A stretch of DNA of 64,000 bases from Paenibacillus tundrae (GTDB taxonomy: Bacteria > Bacillota > Bacilli > Paenibacillales > Paenibacillaceae), in the NCBI RefSeq assembly GCF_036884255.1, contig NZ_CP145605.1:3596001-3660000 (forward strand), in the 5' to 3' direction. This document shows positions 35,496-44,082 of the stretch, piece by piece; the first letter of the stretch is position 1, and each line of letters begins with the position of its first letter. Under the pieces are notes generated by a model. It ran no database searches. It was not told where the DNA came from and was given only the letters and a program-made list of their open reading frames with translations. The position numbers and the translations under genes were made by a program.

Positions 35496-35981
35496 TTATT
35501 TCATTTGTTGAAAATATCGGTCTAATGCTTCTATTACAAGGTTGTGATCTACATCATCATGAAGACCTGATACACATAGGGAGCCCACTAATAACCCGTT
35601 CTTCAGTTTCAAAGGGAAACCACCACCGCTCAGAACAAATCTGCCTGGATCTAAGTCGGAAAAGGATTGTCCTGGCTTCAATCCCTTATCAATCATCTTC
35701 AACATGGCATGTTTACTGCTAATTCCAAATGCCATGACCGTATTTCGCTTCCCAGAAATCCAAGTCTCTTCATACACCCCTCTGCCTTCCGGGTAGAACC
35801 TAAACACAACAAAGTTGCCTAAGGCAGCTTCAACGGCCATCGGCTTATCCTGTTTCATGCTTATTTCCTTCAAGTATTCGCCTAACTGACAGATATCTTG
35901 TTGTCTAAGCTCATCAAACCGATATTTAGCCTCTTGCTCCTTACACAATAACAACTGAGCATTCTGAGCATGATCTAACAT
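35496..35981 (-). CDS. UPF0303 (heme-degrading-like, DUF336-related) protein
   Basis: The 161-residue protein shows the family landmarks: FRFYPEGRGVYEETWISGKRN in two parts, FGISSKHAM, LSGGGFPLKL and SGLHDDVDHNLV. Members resemble GlcG/HbpS proteins and yeast Ybr137w; the true activity is not settled. AGGGAG lies before the ATG at 35981; the frame is open to 36068 without a site. It leads an apparent four-gene unit: UPF0303, Gfo/Idh (18-base gap), VOC (48), PTS IIA (89). Its landmarks recur in the C-terminal domain of the fusion at 969-2405. Confidence 0.9.
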   Translation of the reverse strand: MLDHAQNAQLLLCKEQEAKYRFDELRQQDICQLGEYLKEISMKQDKPMAVEAALGNFVVFRFYPEGRGVYEETWISGKRNTVMAFGISSKHAMLKMIDKGLKPGQSFSDLDPGRFVLSGGGFPLKLKNGLLVGSLCVSGLHDDVDHNLVIEALDRYFQQMK

Positions 35982-36206
35982 CTGTGCACTCCCTGTTTTT
36001 TTTGAAATAGTAAAATTCGACTTATAACGTTTAGTGCAAATAGAATAACACCATTCAACGCTCAACATAATATCGAAACCACAGACATTTATTGACCAAA
36101 TCGTTGTTTTTCTAGATGGATCATAAATATGACGCTAATCAAAAAAGCCGCTCCGATTAAAAGAACGACATGGTTGACTGTTTATTTCTCAATTTAGTTG
36201 ATAACA

Positions 36207-36247
36207 ACAAAAAATGACTCACTTCGCTGACTAGGCGGAGTGAGCCA
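36207..36247 (-). terminator. intrinsic terminator of the rarD gene
   Basis: On the minus strand GGCTCACTCCGC and GCGAAGTGAGTC pair with one mismatch across a seven-base loop, followed by T6. It lies 25 bases past the stop codon. Confidence 0.85.
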
Positions 36248-36271
36248 TGAGATGTTAACGTGCAATTCGTC

Positions 36272-37150
36272 TTAACTTGCCTTAGCAAGTTTCGTGGCAC
36301 GAATCGATGCCGTAGCATAAACGATAAGTGCAATCCAGATGAATCCGAAACCAACAAGTAGAACCGGCGATACGGATTCTTTGAACACAAATACGCTGAG
36401 TACCAGCATGATCGTTGGGCCAATATATTGTACGAATCCAAGTGTAGATAGTGACAACCGTGCAGCTGCCCGGGCGAAGAACAACAACGGCAACGCCGTT
36501 ACTACCCCAGAAAGAAGTAATTCAAGGAACATCGGTGTCGGCAGCGTCCAAGCCGTCGTTTTCCCTACAATCCCCAGGTAGATCCAGTAACCAAGTGCAA
36601 TGGGTAGAACTACCGCTGTCTCTGACAGCAAGCCTACCGAAGCATCCTGTGCAATCTTCTTCTTCGCTAGACCGTATAAGCCAAAGGATACAGCAAGTGA
36701 GATCGCGACCCAAGGGAACCGTCCGTAGTCGATTGCAATGATAAGCACTGCTATCCCAGCAATAGCAATGGCAAGCCATTGACCCCGATTGGGCTTCTCA
36801 CGTAGGAACATTACCGCTAACAATACATTTAGTAGCGGGTTCAAATAATAACCAAGGCTAGTCTCGACAACATGCCCGTTGTTGACTGCCCAGATGAAGA
36901 TTAGCCAGTTGGCAGCGATCAACAATCCACTGGCGGTGAGGGCTAGCAGTTGTGTCCGATTAGCCAGAATTCGTTTCATCTCACCCCAGCGACGCTGGAT
37001 CGCGACCAGAATGCCCATGAAGACAAATGACCAGACTACCCGATGCGACAGAATCTCACCTGCCGGCACATGATTAAATAACTTCCAATAAAGCGGGAGA
37101 ACTCCCCACATGATATACGCGATTATAGCGTTAACCAACCCGTTGTTCAT
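36272..37150 (-). CDS. rarD: EamA family transporter RarD
   Basis: Ten membrane segments in 292 residues form two EamA repeats. The opening AIIAYIMWGVLPLYWKLF, then the loop EILSHRVVWSF, and GYYLNPLLNVLLAVMFLREKPNRGQW match RarD proteins closely. RarD was named for chloramphenicol sensitivity in Pseudomonas and is a DMT-superfamily permease whose substrate is unknown. AGAGG precedes the ATG. It is a single-gene unit. Confidence 0.93.
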   Translation of the reverse strand: MNNGLVNAIIAYIMWGVLPLYWKLFNHVPAGEILSHRVVWSFVFMGILVAIQRRWGEMKRILANRTQLLALTASGLLIAANWLIFIWAVNNGHVVETSLGYYLNPLLNVLLAVMFLREKPNRGQWLAIAIAGIAVLIIAIDYGRFPWVAISLAVSFGLYGLAKKKIAQDASVGLLSETAVVLPIALGYWIYLGIVGKTTAWTLPTPMFLELLLSGVVTALPLLFFARAAARLSLSTLGFVQYIGPTIMLVLSVFVFKESVSPVLLVGFGFIWIALIVYATASIRATKLAKAS

Positions 37151-37611
37151 AATGTATGAATTCCTCTTTTCTCTCTATGATGTCTGAACGGATTATACGC
37201 CTCATTCCATATGTAAGTAAAGACAATAATCGAACAGCAGAAAAGACCCTATGATTCAACTGCGTTACATATTGCACTGTACAACTAGTCGATTAGGAGG
37301 GAAATGTCTGTACAAACGATTGGAGCGTATTCGTAAAATAGATGCCTAGGGTCTTCCGAATTAAGCTCTTAGTAAAACGAATGTTCGTGGGAAATCAGTT
37401 TAAATGAAAAGCATACTCTTTCCTATGTAGTGAGATGGTTAGAGGTAGTGTATCGAGTTTATGGATCAGTCTATGTTTTTAACTTCCATTAAATATGTGC
37501 GGATAAAGAATCAACCCTTCACTTATCATTGATTCATTTATCCGCATAATTACATATCCATTTTCTAAATCGATTTATCGTTCAGTGTTCATATAATATA
37601 ACGCACAACGC
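37151..37611. other. gene-free region with a long hairpin at 37498-37546
   Basis: No coding frame is seen in these 461 bases. TGCGGATAAA-G-AATCA and TGATT-C-ATTTATCCGCA form a 16-pair imperfect hairpin downstream of the Bcr-type gene. It lacks a clean T run, so it may be a processing or stability element, or a weak terminator for the gene ending at 37612. Confidence 0.5.
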
Positions 37612-38823
37612 TTAATGCGTCTGAGCGGAGTTCTGATCTTTCTTAGCCACGAGTAAAAAATAAGTAACGACCGCGACAATACTCGTTCCTAACAAAGTAA
37701 GTCCGAGCGGAACAGCCGTGTCCTCTCCCGCAATACCAACGATTGGAGCAACCAAAGCTCCTAATACAAAAGGTACGACACCTAGAAGCGCTGCTGCACT
37801 ACCAGCCATTTTGGATTGACTTTCCATAGCGAGTGGAAATGCGGCAGTTGACGTAATACCAATTGAACATACGAAGAAGAACAATGGAAGAACCAGAGCA
37901 AACAGTGGCCCTTGAGCAATCGTTACCACTACAACGACAACACTCGATATGAGCGCAAGCCACAGTCCGGATAACAGGAGCGTCTGCTCAGGAATGCGGT
38001 GTGACATGCGTCCCACAATCTGCGAGCCAATGATTAAGCTAATTCCATTAGATGCAAACAATATGGAGAATACCGTCGGACTTACGCCGTATATATTCTG
38101 GTAAATAAACGGTGTACCTGCCACATAAGCGAATACACCCGCAGTCATAATGCCCTGTGCCAGCATGTAACCAACAAACTTTCGATCACGGAGCATTGTA
38201 CCATAACCACGAAGTTGAAGTTTAAAATTCGGCGCGACGCGCTTTTCAGGAGGATTCGTTTCTTTAAGACGCCATTGCGTCATAATGTACAAGAAAACGC
38301 CTAGGATCGCGAGGGAAATAAACACACCCGGCCACGATGTGAACGTAAGCACCCCACTACCTGCAATTGGAGCTGCCAAAGGGCCGAGATTTCCTACAAG
38401 CAACAGTAGAGAGAAAAATTTAGTTAATTCATGGCCACTATACAAGTCACGAGCAATAGCGCGAGAAATAACGATCCCTGCGGAAGCTGCAAATCCTTGT
38501 GTGAAACGGAACAAGATTAACATACCAATATTAGGCGAGTACGCACACGCTAAGGAGCAGATGATATAAGCAACCATAGAGATTAGCAAAGGTTTACGTC
38601 TGCCATGAGCATCACTGATTGGCCCCACAACGAGCTGACCCATACCTAATCCCAATAAACAAGCTGTAAGACTGAACTGAACCAGCGATGCATTAGTATT
38701 GAACATCGCTGCAATTTCAGGAAATGCCGGTAAATACATATCGATTGTAAATGGTCCTAACGTTGAAAATACGCCCAATAATAGAGCTAGACCAATCACA
38801 TTCCATTGCTTTCTTTTTGTCAT
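37612..38823 (-). CDS. MFS drug transporter, Bcr/CflA family
   Basis: Twelve segments are visible in 403 residues. The Bcr/CflA signature appears in FTIDMYLPAFPEIA and in the loop GQLVVGPISDAHGRRKPLL. Members export bicyclomycin, chloramphenicol, florfenicol or cysteine by proton antiport. The ATG at 38823 has TAGGAATC before it; the frame is open to 38874. It is a single-gene unit. Which drug it carries cannot be read from sequence. Confidence 0.92.
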   Translation of the reverse strand: MTKRKQWNVIGLALLLGVFSTLGPFTIDMYLPAFPEIAAMFNTNASLVQFSLTACLLGLGMGQLVVGPISDAHGRRKPLLISMVAYIICSLACAYSPNIGMLILFRFTQGFAASAGIVISRAIARDLYSGHELTKFFSLLLLVGNLGPLAAPIAGSGVLTFTSWPGVFISLAILGVFLYIMTQWRLKETNPPEKRVAPNFKLQLRGYGTMLRDRKFVGYMLAQGIMTAGVFAYVAGTPFIYQNIYGVSPTVFSILFASNGISLIIGSQIVGRMSHRIPEQTLLLSGLWLALISSVVVVVVTIAQGPLFALVLPLFFFVCSIGITSTAAFPLAMESQSKMAGSAAALLGVVPFVLGALVAPIVGIAGEDTAVPLGLTLLGTSIVAVVTYFLLVAKKDQNSAQTH

Positions 38824-38930
38824 GATTCCTAGAGTCTCCACTTCATCTATATTTTTAAATAAATTGATACACATCGTTATATTTTAAAGTTGAACCTATC
38901 AAAATTACAATCATTAATTTTAAATGCAAA

Positions 38931-38972
38931 GAACGAACGAGCCGCAAGTGAAGATATGCGAGCCGTCCGTTC
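38931..38972 (-). terminator. intrinsic terminator of the 39023 gene
   Basis: GAACG-A-ACG-A-GC-C-GC pairs with GC-GA-GC-C-GT-C-CGTTC in an imperfect stem, followed by TTCTTTG on the minus strand. It is 50 bases past the stop of the first alpha/beta hydrolase. Confidence 0.55.
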
Positions 38973-39022
38973 CTATTTGTTGCCTATTCAACTGGGTTCA
39001 ACATATTCCACATTCACTAGAT

Positions 39023-40018
39023 TCATTGCGTAGTTAATGCTCCAGTAAACTCTCTTACTTTTTCAGCGATTTCTTTGGCATGGGTTCGATATAGATAATG
39101 ATCTGCCTCCAGTAAAACCATCTCTGCATGAACAGAATTCGCTAGTTGCTTCTCGTGTTCGGGTGCCCATTCAGGCGTTACCGGATGCTTGGCCTGAACA
39201 AAGAACTGGACAGGGAGATTGGGTGGAAAAGATAATTGCGCTGCTGATTGGAAATTCGAATACATACTCACAGCTTCATTTAATTGCGTCGTGTTATACA
39301 TATTTTCTTGTCTTAATATTTGCAATTGTTCTTTCGTCACTTCATCATAAGGCAGTTCATCATACGGGTCATCGCTCAGCATCAATTGGATGCGGGGAAA
39401 GCCCAAATTACGGAACCATTTAATCTGCTGAGTCACGGATGAATCAATTTTCTGTTCGCTCAGTGTTGGAACACTGCTATCAAGCCCGATATATGCGCTC
39501 ACTTCCTCAGGATATTGGTTCACATAATCCAAACTGTACAATCCAGAAATGGAGTGAGCCATCAGCATATAACGATCAATCTGGAGACTCTGTAAGGCTT
39601 GATGAATTTCACTTACAATCTGTTCCGTGGAACGTTCTTTATCGGTTTGATCACTCAATCCGTAACCAAAAGGCTCCACCACAACTACTTTATAATAAGG
39701 GGTTAATTCTGATAGCAATGGCTCAAAATCAAGTCCAGGTGCCGCATTGCCGTAACCAGGCAGGATGACTACTGTCTCCTCGCCTTCCCCTTGAATGAGC
39801 ACATTCATCTGTTTTCCATCTACAGACACATATTGACCATAAGGCTCAATTCTTTTTTGTTCTGAATGACTAGCGATTTGATTATACGTATACACACCAG
39901 CGATAAACAGTAATATGGCTATAAGGATCGCAGCGAATATTTTAAGTAAAATATGTAGCACTCTCTTCGTTTTACTGCGCTTTCTTCCTTCCTTCACTAT
40001 GGTTGGTTTCAAACTCAT
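39023..40018 (-). CDS. membrane-anchored alpha/beta hydrolase, tandem copy A
   Basis: A basic start (KEGRKRSKTKR) and a transmembrane helix at about residues 20-42 anchor an alpha/beta hydrolase. The oxyanion region is VVILPGYGNAAP, the nucleophile elbow AHSISG (Ser near 160), and the histidine lies in LEADHYLYRTH. It keeps the plan of the next gene throughout (EPFGYGLSDQT, IGLDSSVP). The substrate is unknown. The ATG at 40018 follows GAGGAG; the open frame from 40042 has no site. The strong likeness to 40225-41208 shows a gene duplication. Confidence 0.88.
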   Translation of the reverse strand: MSLKPTIVKEGRKRSKTKRVLHILLKIFAAILIAILLFIAGVYTYNQIASHSEQKRIEPYGQYVSVDGKQMNVLIQGEGEETVVILPGYGNAAPGLDFEPLLSELTPYYKVVVVEPFGYGLSDQTDKERSTEQIVSEIHQALQSLQIDRYMLMAHSISGLYSLDYVNQYPEEVSAYIGLDSSVPTLSEQKIDSSVTQQIKWFRNLGFPRIQLMLSDDPYDELPYDEVTKEQLQILRQENMYNTTQLNEAVSMYSNFQSAAQLSFPPNLPVQFFVQAKHPVTPEWAPEHEKQLANSVHAEMVLLEADHYLYRTHAKEIAEKVREFTGALTTQ

Positions 40019-40161
40019 CAACTCCTCTATATATCTGTGCAACTTGTCTTGTAAGTCTCTAAACTATTCTACCGAACGAAGTTGTCCTCTCTATGAATAC
40101 AATATGAACGCAATATGAACTAAGTTGTTGAGCTACTCAGATATCAGGCGAAAATAAAGAA

Positions 40162-40192
40162 ACCGCTAATCGCATACCTACGATTAACGGTC
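40162..40192 (-). terminator. intrinsic terminator of the 40225 gene
   Basis: ACCG-CT-AATCG and CGATTA-A-CGGT pair around a seven-base loop; the minus strand continues TTTCTTTATTTT. This separates the two tandem hydrolase genes, so each is its own unit. Confidence 0.75.
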
Positions 40193-40224
40193 AGATTGCT
40201 ATAGTTCTGACTTCCACATATTAA

Positions 40225-41208
40225 TTATAGTTGAATCTCTTTCATATACGCTTTGAACTCCGCAGCGATCTCTTTGAATTTCGTATGATGCAGGTAATGA
40301 GAACCTTCCATCGGAATCATTTTGCCCTGTGCAGATTGTTTCACCTGTTCCTCATGTAGCGGAATCCACTGTGGATTGTGCTCGTTATTGGATTGCACAA
40401 AGAGTAGCACGGGTAGATCACGCGGATAGGTGAGTTTTTCGCTATTTTTGAAATTAGAACCTAGATGCTTGAGCTCGTCCATCATTGTATCATTACTCGA
40501 GACTTGATTCGAGATTAGATTCATCTGCTCCTTGGTATGTTCATCGAATGCAAGCGATTTATAGGAATCCCCGCTTACTTTTTTGATTAATCTCATTATC
40601 CCTGATGTTTGAAGGAACTGCATCGATTTCAATGGCAATTTGACATCCATACCAGGTTGATTCGGTACACTGCTATCGATACCAATAAAAGCAAGCACCT
40701 CATCCGGATAATTGTTCACATAAGTAACCCCGTAGAGTCCTGTGATCGAATGCCCCATCAACACATAACGGTCAATACCGAGCTGTTGCACTGCCTCATG
40801 AATTTCACTGACGATATTCGCTGTCGTCCGCTCCTTCTCGGTTTCATCACTCAATCCATAACCAAAGGGCTCAATCGCCACCACTTTGTAACTCGGTGTT
40901 AATTCATCAATCAACAATTTGAAATCTAGCACAGGGGATGGAGTTCCTTGACCGGGCAAGAGTACAATCGTTTGTTCACCGCTGCCTTGAATAGAAACAT
41001 TCATTTTCTTCCCATCAACTTCAACATATTGACCATAGGATTCAATGTTATCTTTCTCCATATTGGTACTGATTACATTTACGATAAACGTAATACCTAA
41101 GAATAGTACAAACGCTCCAACGATTCCTCCAATGATTTTCAACCATAATTTCCGTTTCTTCCGTCCCTTTGTTCCAACATTACTCTCTACCGTTTCTGCC
41201 ACGTTCAT
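40225..41208 (-). CDS. membrane-anchored alpha/beta hydrolase, tandem copy B
   Basis: The paralog of 39023-40018 has the same build: a basic start (GRKKRKLWLK), a transmembrane helix at about residues 22-46, VLLPGQGTPSP, EPFGYGLSDET, the elbow GHSITG, IGIDSSVP and the histidine in EGSHYLHHTK. It is expected to act on the outer face of the membrane. AGGAGAAG sits before the ATG. No neighbour indicates the substrate. The copies differ most in the lid region between residues 190 and 240, which may set specificity. Confidence 0.88.
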   Translation of the reverse strand: MNVAETVESNVGTKGRKKRKLWLKIIGGIVGAFVLFLGITFIVNVISTNMEKDNIESYGQYVEVDGKKMNVSIQGSGEQTIVLLPGQGTPSPVLDFKLLIDELTPSYKVVAIEPFGYGLSDETEKERTTANIVSEIHEAVQQLGIDRYVLMGHSITGLYGVTYVNNYPDEVLAFIGIDSSVPNQPGMDVKLPLKSMQFLQTSGIMRLIKKVSGDSYKSLAFDEHTKEQMNLISNQVSSNDTMMDELKHLGSNFKNSEKLTYPRDLPVLLFVQSNNEHNPQWIPLHEEQVKQSAQGKMIPMEGSHYLHHTKFKEIAAEFKAYMKEIQL

Positions 41209-41369
41209 CTTCTCCTGTCCTTATATCTGTCATGCCGCCATGGCAACATTATGTAAACAATGGATTCAAAAGGTATTTTGAACCTACACACCAAGTATAA
41301 GCAAACAAGATGTCCCCTTCATGACGGGAATATGAACTGAATATGAACAAACGAATTATGAATGAATTT

Positions 41370-41403
41370 AAAAAAAGAGAACTGCTGTTATAAGCAATTC
41401 TCC
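41370..41403 (-). terminator. intrinsic terminator of the purine permease gene
   Basis: On the minus strand GAGAA-T-TGCT and AGCA-G-TTCTC form a stem with a six-base loop, followed by T7. It lies 87 bases past the stop codon at 41490. Confidence 0.8.
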
Positions 41404-41489
41404 TTATGCATTACATCGTTTCTTGTTGAGTTATGATCATCATGCTTCTTGATCTAGAATCATCGTTCGTTATTCTAGGCTCGTCAGTC

Positions 41490-42788
41490 TTAGTGATCGA
41501 GGAACACGAGCTGGATGAAGAACAATACTGCAAAAATGTAGAATATCGGGTGTACGTCTTTGCCTTTACCGCGAAGCAGCTTGAGTACTGGATAGAAGAT
41601 AAAACCGATACCAATACCTGTCGCAATACTATGTGTTAGCGGAGTCAAAATGATAATCAGGAAGGCAGGGAATGCTTCTTCGAGATCCTTCCAATCAATT
41701 TTACTGATTACATTAATCATAAAGTACCCGACAATAATGAGTGCTGGCGAAGTAATCGCTGGAATGCCGGAGATCACACTTACGATTGGTGCAAAGAACA
41801 ACGTCACGGCAAGCAACACACTCACTGTAATTGCAGTCAGTCCTGTTCTTCCTCCTGCCGCTACTCCTGTGCTGGACTCAATATATGCGGATGTTGGACT
41901 TGTTCCGAGTAATGAACCCGTTGTCGTACCTACCGCATCTGCCAGTAACGCTCCGCGTGAACGTGGGAATTTGCCATCCTTGAGCAACCCTGCTTGTTCA
42001 GCCACACCAAGCATTGTACCCGTTGTATCAAACAACGTGATCAATAGGAATGTGAATATAATCGTGTACAAACCATTGGAGAAGACCCCTGCCAGATCCA
42101 GTTGGAACGCTGTCGTTCCAAGCCCTTGCGGCATAGATACGATCGATTCTGGCATTTGGAATAGTCCTAAGATCCAGGCTAGTATCGCGGTAACCACCAT
42201 TCCGATGAATAGATAGCCTTTTACATTGTAAGCCATCAGAACAACTGTGATAATTAATCCGATGATTGTCAGGTACGTCATTGGCTCTGCTAAGTTCCCG
42301 ATCGTAATCAGATTCGATTCTGAATCGGTAATGATGCCCGAATTTTGCAAACCGACTGTTGTAATAAACAAACCAATCCCTGCTGTAATCGCATGTTTTA
42401 AGCTCGCTGGAATAGCATCCAGCAACATGTAACGGAACGAAGTGATTGATAAAATAATGAACAAAATCCCTGCAATGAATACCGCTCCAAGTGCAACCTG
42501 CCAAGAAACGCCATATCCAGAAACGACGCTGTAGGCAAAGAATGCATTAAGTCCCATTCCTGGTGCCAAGACAATCGGGTAGTTAGACCAGATTCCCATA
42601 ATTAGAGTGGCAACAATACTCGCAAGCACGGTAGCAATGAATACGCCGTTAAAGTCCATGCCTGTACTGCTGAGAATTCCTGGGTTTACAATCACTATGT
42701 ATACCATCGTGAAGAATGTGGTAATCCCTGCAATAATTTCTGTTGAAACAGTCGTGCCTCTTTCTTTCAGTTTGAACCAGTTGTCCAT
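41490..42788 (-). CDS. NCS2 purine permease, AzgA type (adenine/guanine/hypoxanthine)
   Basis: The 432-residue protein matches AzgA/PbuG/PbuO permeases: TEIIAGITTFFTMVYIVIVNP, APGMGLNAFFAY, GLFITTVGLQNSGII, TLFDTTGTMLGVAEQAGLL and GTTTGSLLGTSPTSAYIESSTGVAAGGRTGL. It imports purine bases with protons. The ATG at 42788 has TTGGAGG eleven bases upstream; a TTG at 42806 overlaps that site. The 170-base leader holds a terminator-like structure and the promoter carries PurBox-like repeats, so both PurR and an RNA switch may regulate it. Confidence 0.94.
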   Translation of the reverse strand: MDNWFKLKERGTTVSTEIIAGITTFFTMVYIVIVNPGILSSTGMDFNGVFIATVLASIVATLIMGIWSNYPIVLAPGMGLNAFFAYSVVSGYGVSWQVALGAVFIAGILFIILSITSFRYMLLDAIPASLKHAITAGIGLFITTVGLQNSGIITDSESNLITIGNLAEPMTYLTIIGLIITVVLMAYNVKGYLFIGMVVTAILAWILGLFQMPESIVSMPQGLGTTAFQLDLAGVFSNGLYTIIFTFLLITLFDTTGTMLGVAEQAGLLKDGKFPRSRGALLADAVGTTTGSLLGTSPTSAYIESSTGVAAGGRTGLTAITVSVLLAVTLFFAPIVSVISGIPAITSPALIIVGYFMINVISKIDWKDLEEAFPAFLIIILTPLTHSIATGIGIGFIFYPVLKLLRGKGKDVHPIFYIFAVLFFIQLVFLDH

Positions 42789-42834
42789 GGTAAAGCCAGC
42801 CTCCAACCTTCATAGTATTAACCTAAGCCACACA

Positions 42835-42957
42835 TCAAAAAATCCTAATCTTCGTATAGGATTGTTAACTATTCGCTCCTATATTCGTCATTAGGATTTA
42901 ACAGCTAAGCTTTTCACCAAAATAATCAAACTCATCTCTGTGTTAACCTGATGTCCA
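42835..42957 (-). promoter_or_regulatory. attenuator-like leader of the purine permease gene
   Basis: Reading on the minus strand: the arms AATCCTAAT (42898-42890) and ATTAGGATT (42849-42841) pair perfectly, enclosing ATATAGGA paired with ATCCTATA, and T6 follows. The last two arms can also form a shorter terminator alone. Upstream, GTTAACA (42947-42941) and TGTTAAA (42903-42897) can pair, but TGTTAAA can instead pair with a second GTTAACA in the terminator loop (42869-42863). These exclusive pairings suggest a switch. The known purine aptamer core is not seen. Confidence 0.55.
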
Positions 42958-42963
42958 TTTCGA

Positions 42964-42992
42964 ATATTAATAAATTTAGCAGGCATTGTCAA
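42964..42992 (-). promoter_or_regulatory. sigma-A promoter of the purine permease gene
   Basis: TTGACA (perfect -35) and TAATAT (-10) are separated by exactly 17 bases. Transcription would start near 42957, giving a leader of about 170 bases before the ATG. Confidence 0.8.
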
Positions 42993-42995
42993 TGA

Positions 42996-43061
42996 ATTAT
43001 TCGATTTGTTCACAGTATTTACGAACTATTCAGTCTATTTTTTAATAAATTATTCGCTTTT
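42996..43061 (-). promoter_or_regulatory. PurBox-like repeats upstream of the purine permease promoter
   Basis: Three 13-base sites resemble the Bacillus PurBox (AWWWCCGAACWWT): AAAAGCGAATAAT at 43049-43061 and CAAATCGAATAAT at 42996-43008 on the minus strand, and ATTTACGAACTAT at 43017-43029 in the opposite sense. The inverted pair is 19 bases apart, slightly more than the usual 16-17. PurR control is plausible, not shown. Confidence 0.45.
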
Positions 43062-43067
43062 TGGAGA

Positions 43068-44078
43068 CTAATCTATATCTGCAAGAAATTCTGTAATGCT
43101 ATCCATATAGCCCTGAACGGTGATGTTTCTTGGTGCAAACAAGCTGATCAATAGCGCCCGGAACGTCGAGTCCGCCGTTGCAGTAGACAGCATAGAGTGC
43201 TCGGTATCTGGCAACAGCTTCACATGTAATAGTTCCGGTGGCGAAACCTGCTCCCTGTACACCTTCTCCGTTTCGTTCACATCAACATTAATGTCATGGT
43301 CACCAAGCATAAGCAGAATCGGGGAGTCAAAATGGGCGATATCTTCTGTTGCATCTGCGGTGTAGTTCTTACTAACAAATATCCAGCGATCTCTAGACAT
43401 CGCTTCTTTGGGATTAGTCATATTCACATAATCTTCGTAAGACCCACCTGCCTTCAACAAGTCTTTGACACGGTTATCAGCATTTACCTGTTCTTCAATT
43501 TCATTCGGACTTTTGCCTTCTTGCTGCAATTGACTTCGCGTATTGTATTCGCCCTGTGTCAGCCAGTTGATCGCGGGAGAGACAAGAATGCTGAACGCGA
43601 GAGGCTCTTTACCTGCCAATTTGGGAATAACCCAACCCGCCTGACTTGCTCCCCATACACCCATTCGATTCGAATCAATCATCGGCTGTTGTCTAGCCCA
43701 GGCCAGTGCTTGCTGTGCTTCTTCCACTCGGTCATCTATACTTTGATCTAACCAATTACCTTCCGAACCACCAATACCTCTCTTGTCCAACGAAAGTGAA
43801 GCATATCCTAATGTAGCAAGGCGTTCCCAGAGCGGTTTGTACCCATCATCGTGGGTCGCATTAATTGGTCCATCCCCATGAATGAATAACACTAAACCTA
43901 CCTTGTCATTGGATTGCTGGGGTAAGGTGAGAACCCCGGTTAATTTTCCTTGAGGTGTGTTAATCTCGACTTCCTGCTGGACCATGGCAAAATTATTCTG
44001 CTCTATAACATAAGCTGTCATTCCTCCAACAATAAGCAGGAAGATTAATAGCGCAATTCCCCATTTTCTTTTCCACAT
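43068..44078 (-). CDS. membrane-anchored alpha/beta hydrolase (acylaminoacyl-peptidase-like)
   Basis: An N-terminal helix (residues 5-24) anchors the protein. Its core has LFIHGDGP, LDKRGIGGSEGNW, the nucleophile elbow GASQAGW, the acid in LGDHDINV and the histidine in PDTEHSML. The family includes esterases and dipeptidyl aminopeptidases. The ATG at 44078 follows directly after the GNAT stop codon and has AAAGGAATGTAAAGGG upstream. It is the third gene of the MerR-GNAT-hydrolase operon and so is probably induced by the ligand of the MerR protein. Confidence 0.86.
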   Translation of the reverse strand: MWKRKWGIALLIFLLIVGGMTAYVIEQNNFAMVQQEVEINTPQGKLTGVLTLPQQSNDKVGLVLFIHGDGPINATHDDGYKPLWERLATLGYASLSLDKRGIGGSEGNWLDQSIDDRVEEAQQALAWARQQPMIDSNRMGVWGASQAGWVIPKLAGKEPLAFSILVSPAINWLTQGEYNTRSQLQQEGKSPNEIEEQVNADNRVKDLLKAGGSYEDYVNMTNPKEAMSRDRWIFVSKNYTADATEDIAHFDSPILLMLGDHDINVDVNETEKVYREQVSPPELLHVKLLPDTEHSMLSTATADSTFRALLISLFAPRNITVQGYMDSITEFLADID

Positions 44079-44082
44079 CCCT

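Noticed and set aside
36457..36741. ORFs on both strands within rarD
   Set aside because: They lack ribosome sites and lie fully inside a clear membrane-protein gene; the long frames follow from its codon bias.
41411..41639. Overlapping ORFs on both strands at the 3' end of the purine permease gene
   Set aside because: They mirror the permease frame, have serine-rich low-complexity translations and no ribosome site. They are shadows.
42810..43067. Classical purine riboswitch before the NCS2 permease
   Set aside because: I looked for the conserved three-way-junction core and loop pairs and did not find them. Only a terminator and competing helices are seen.
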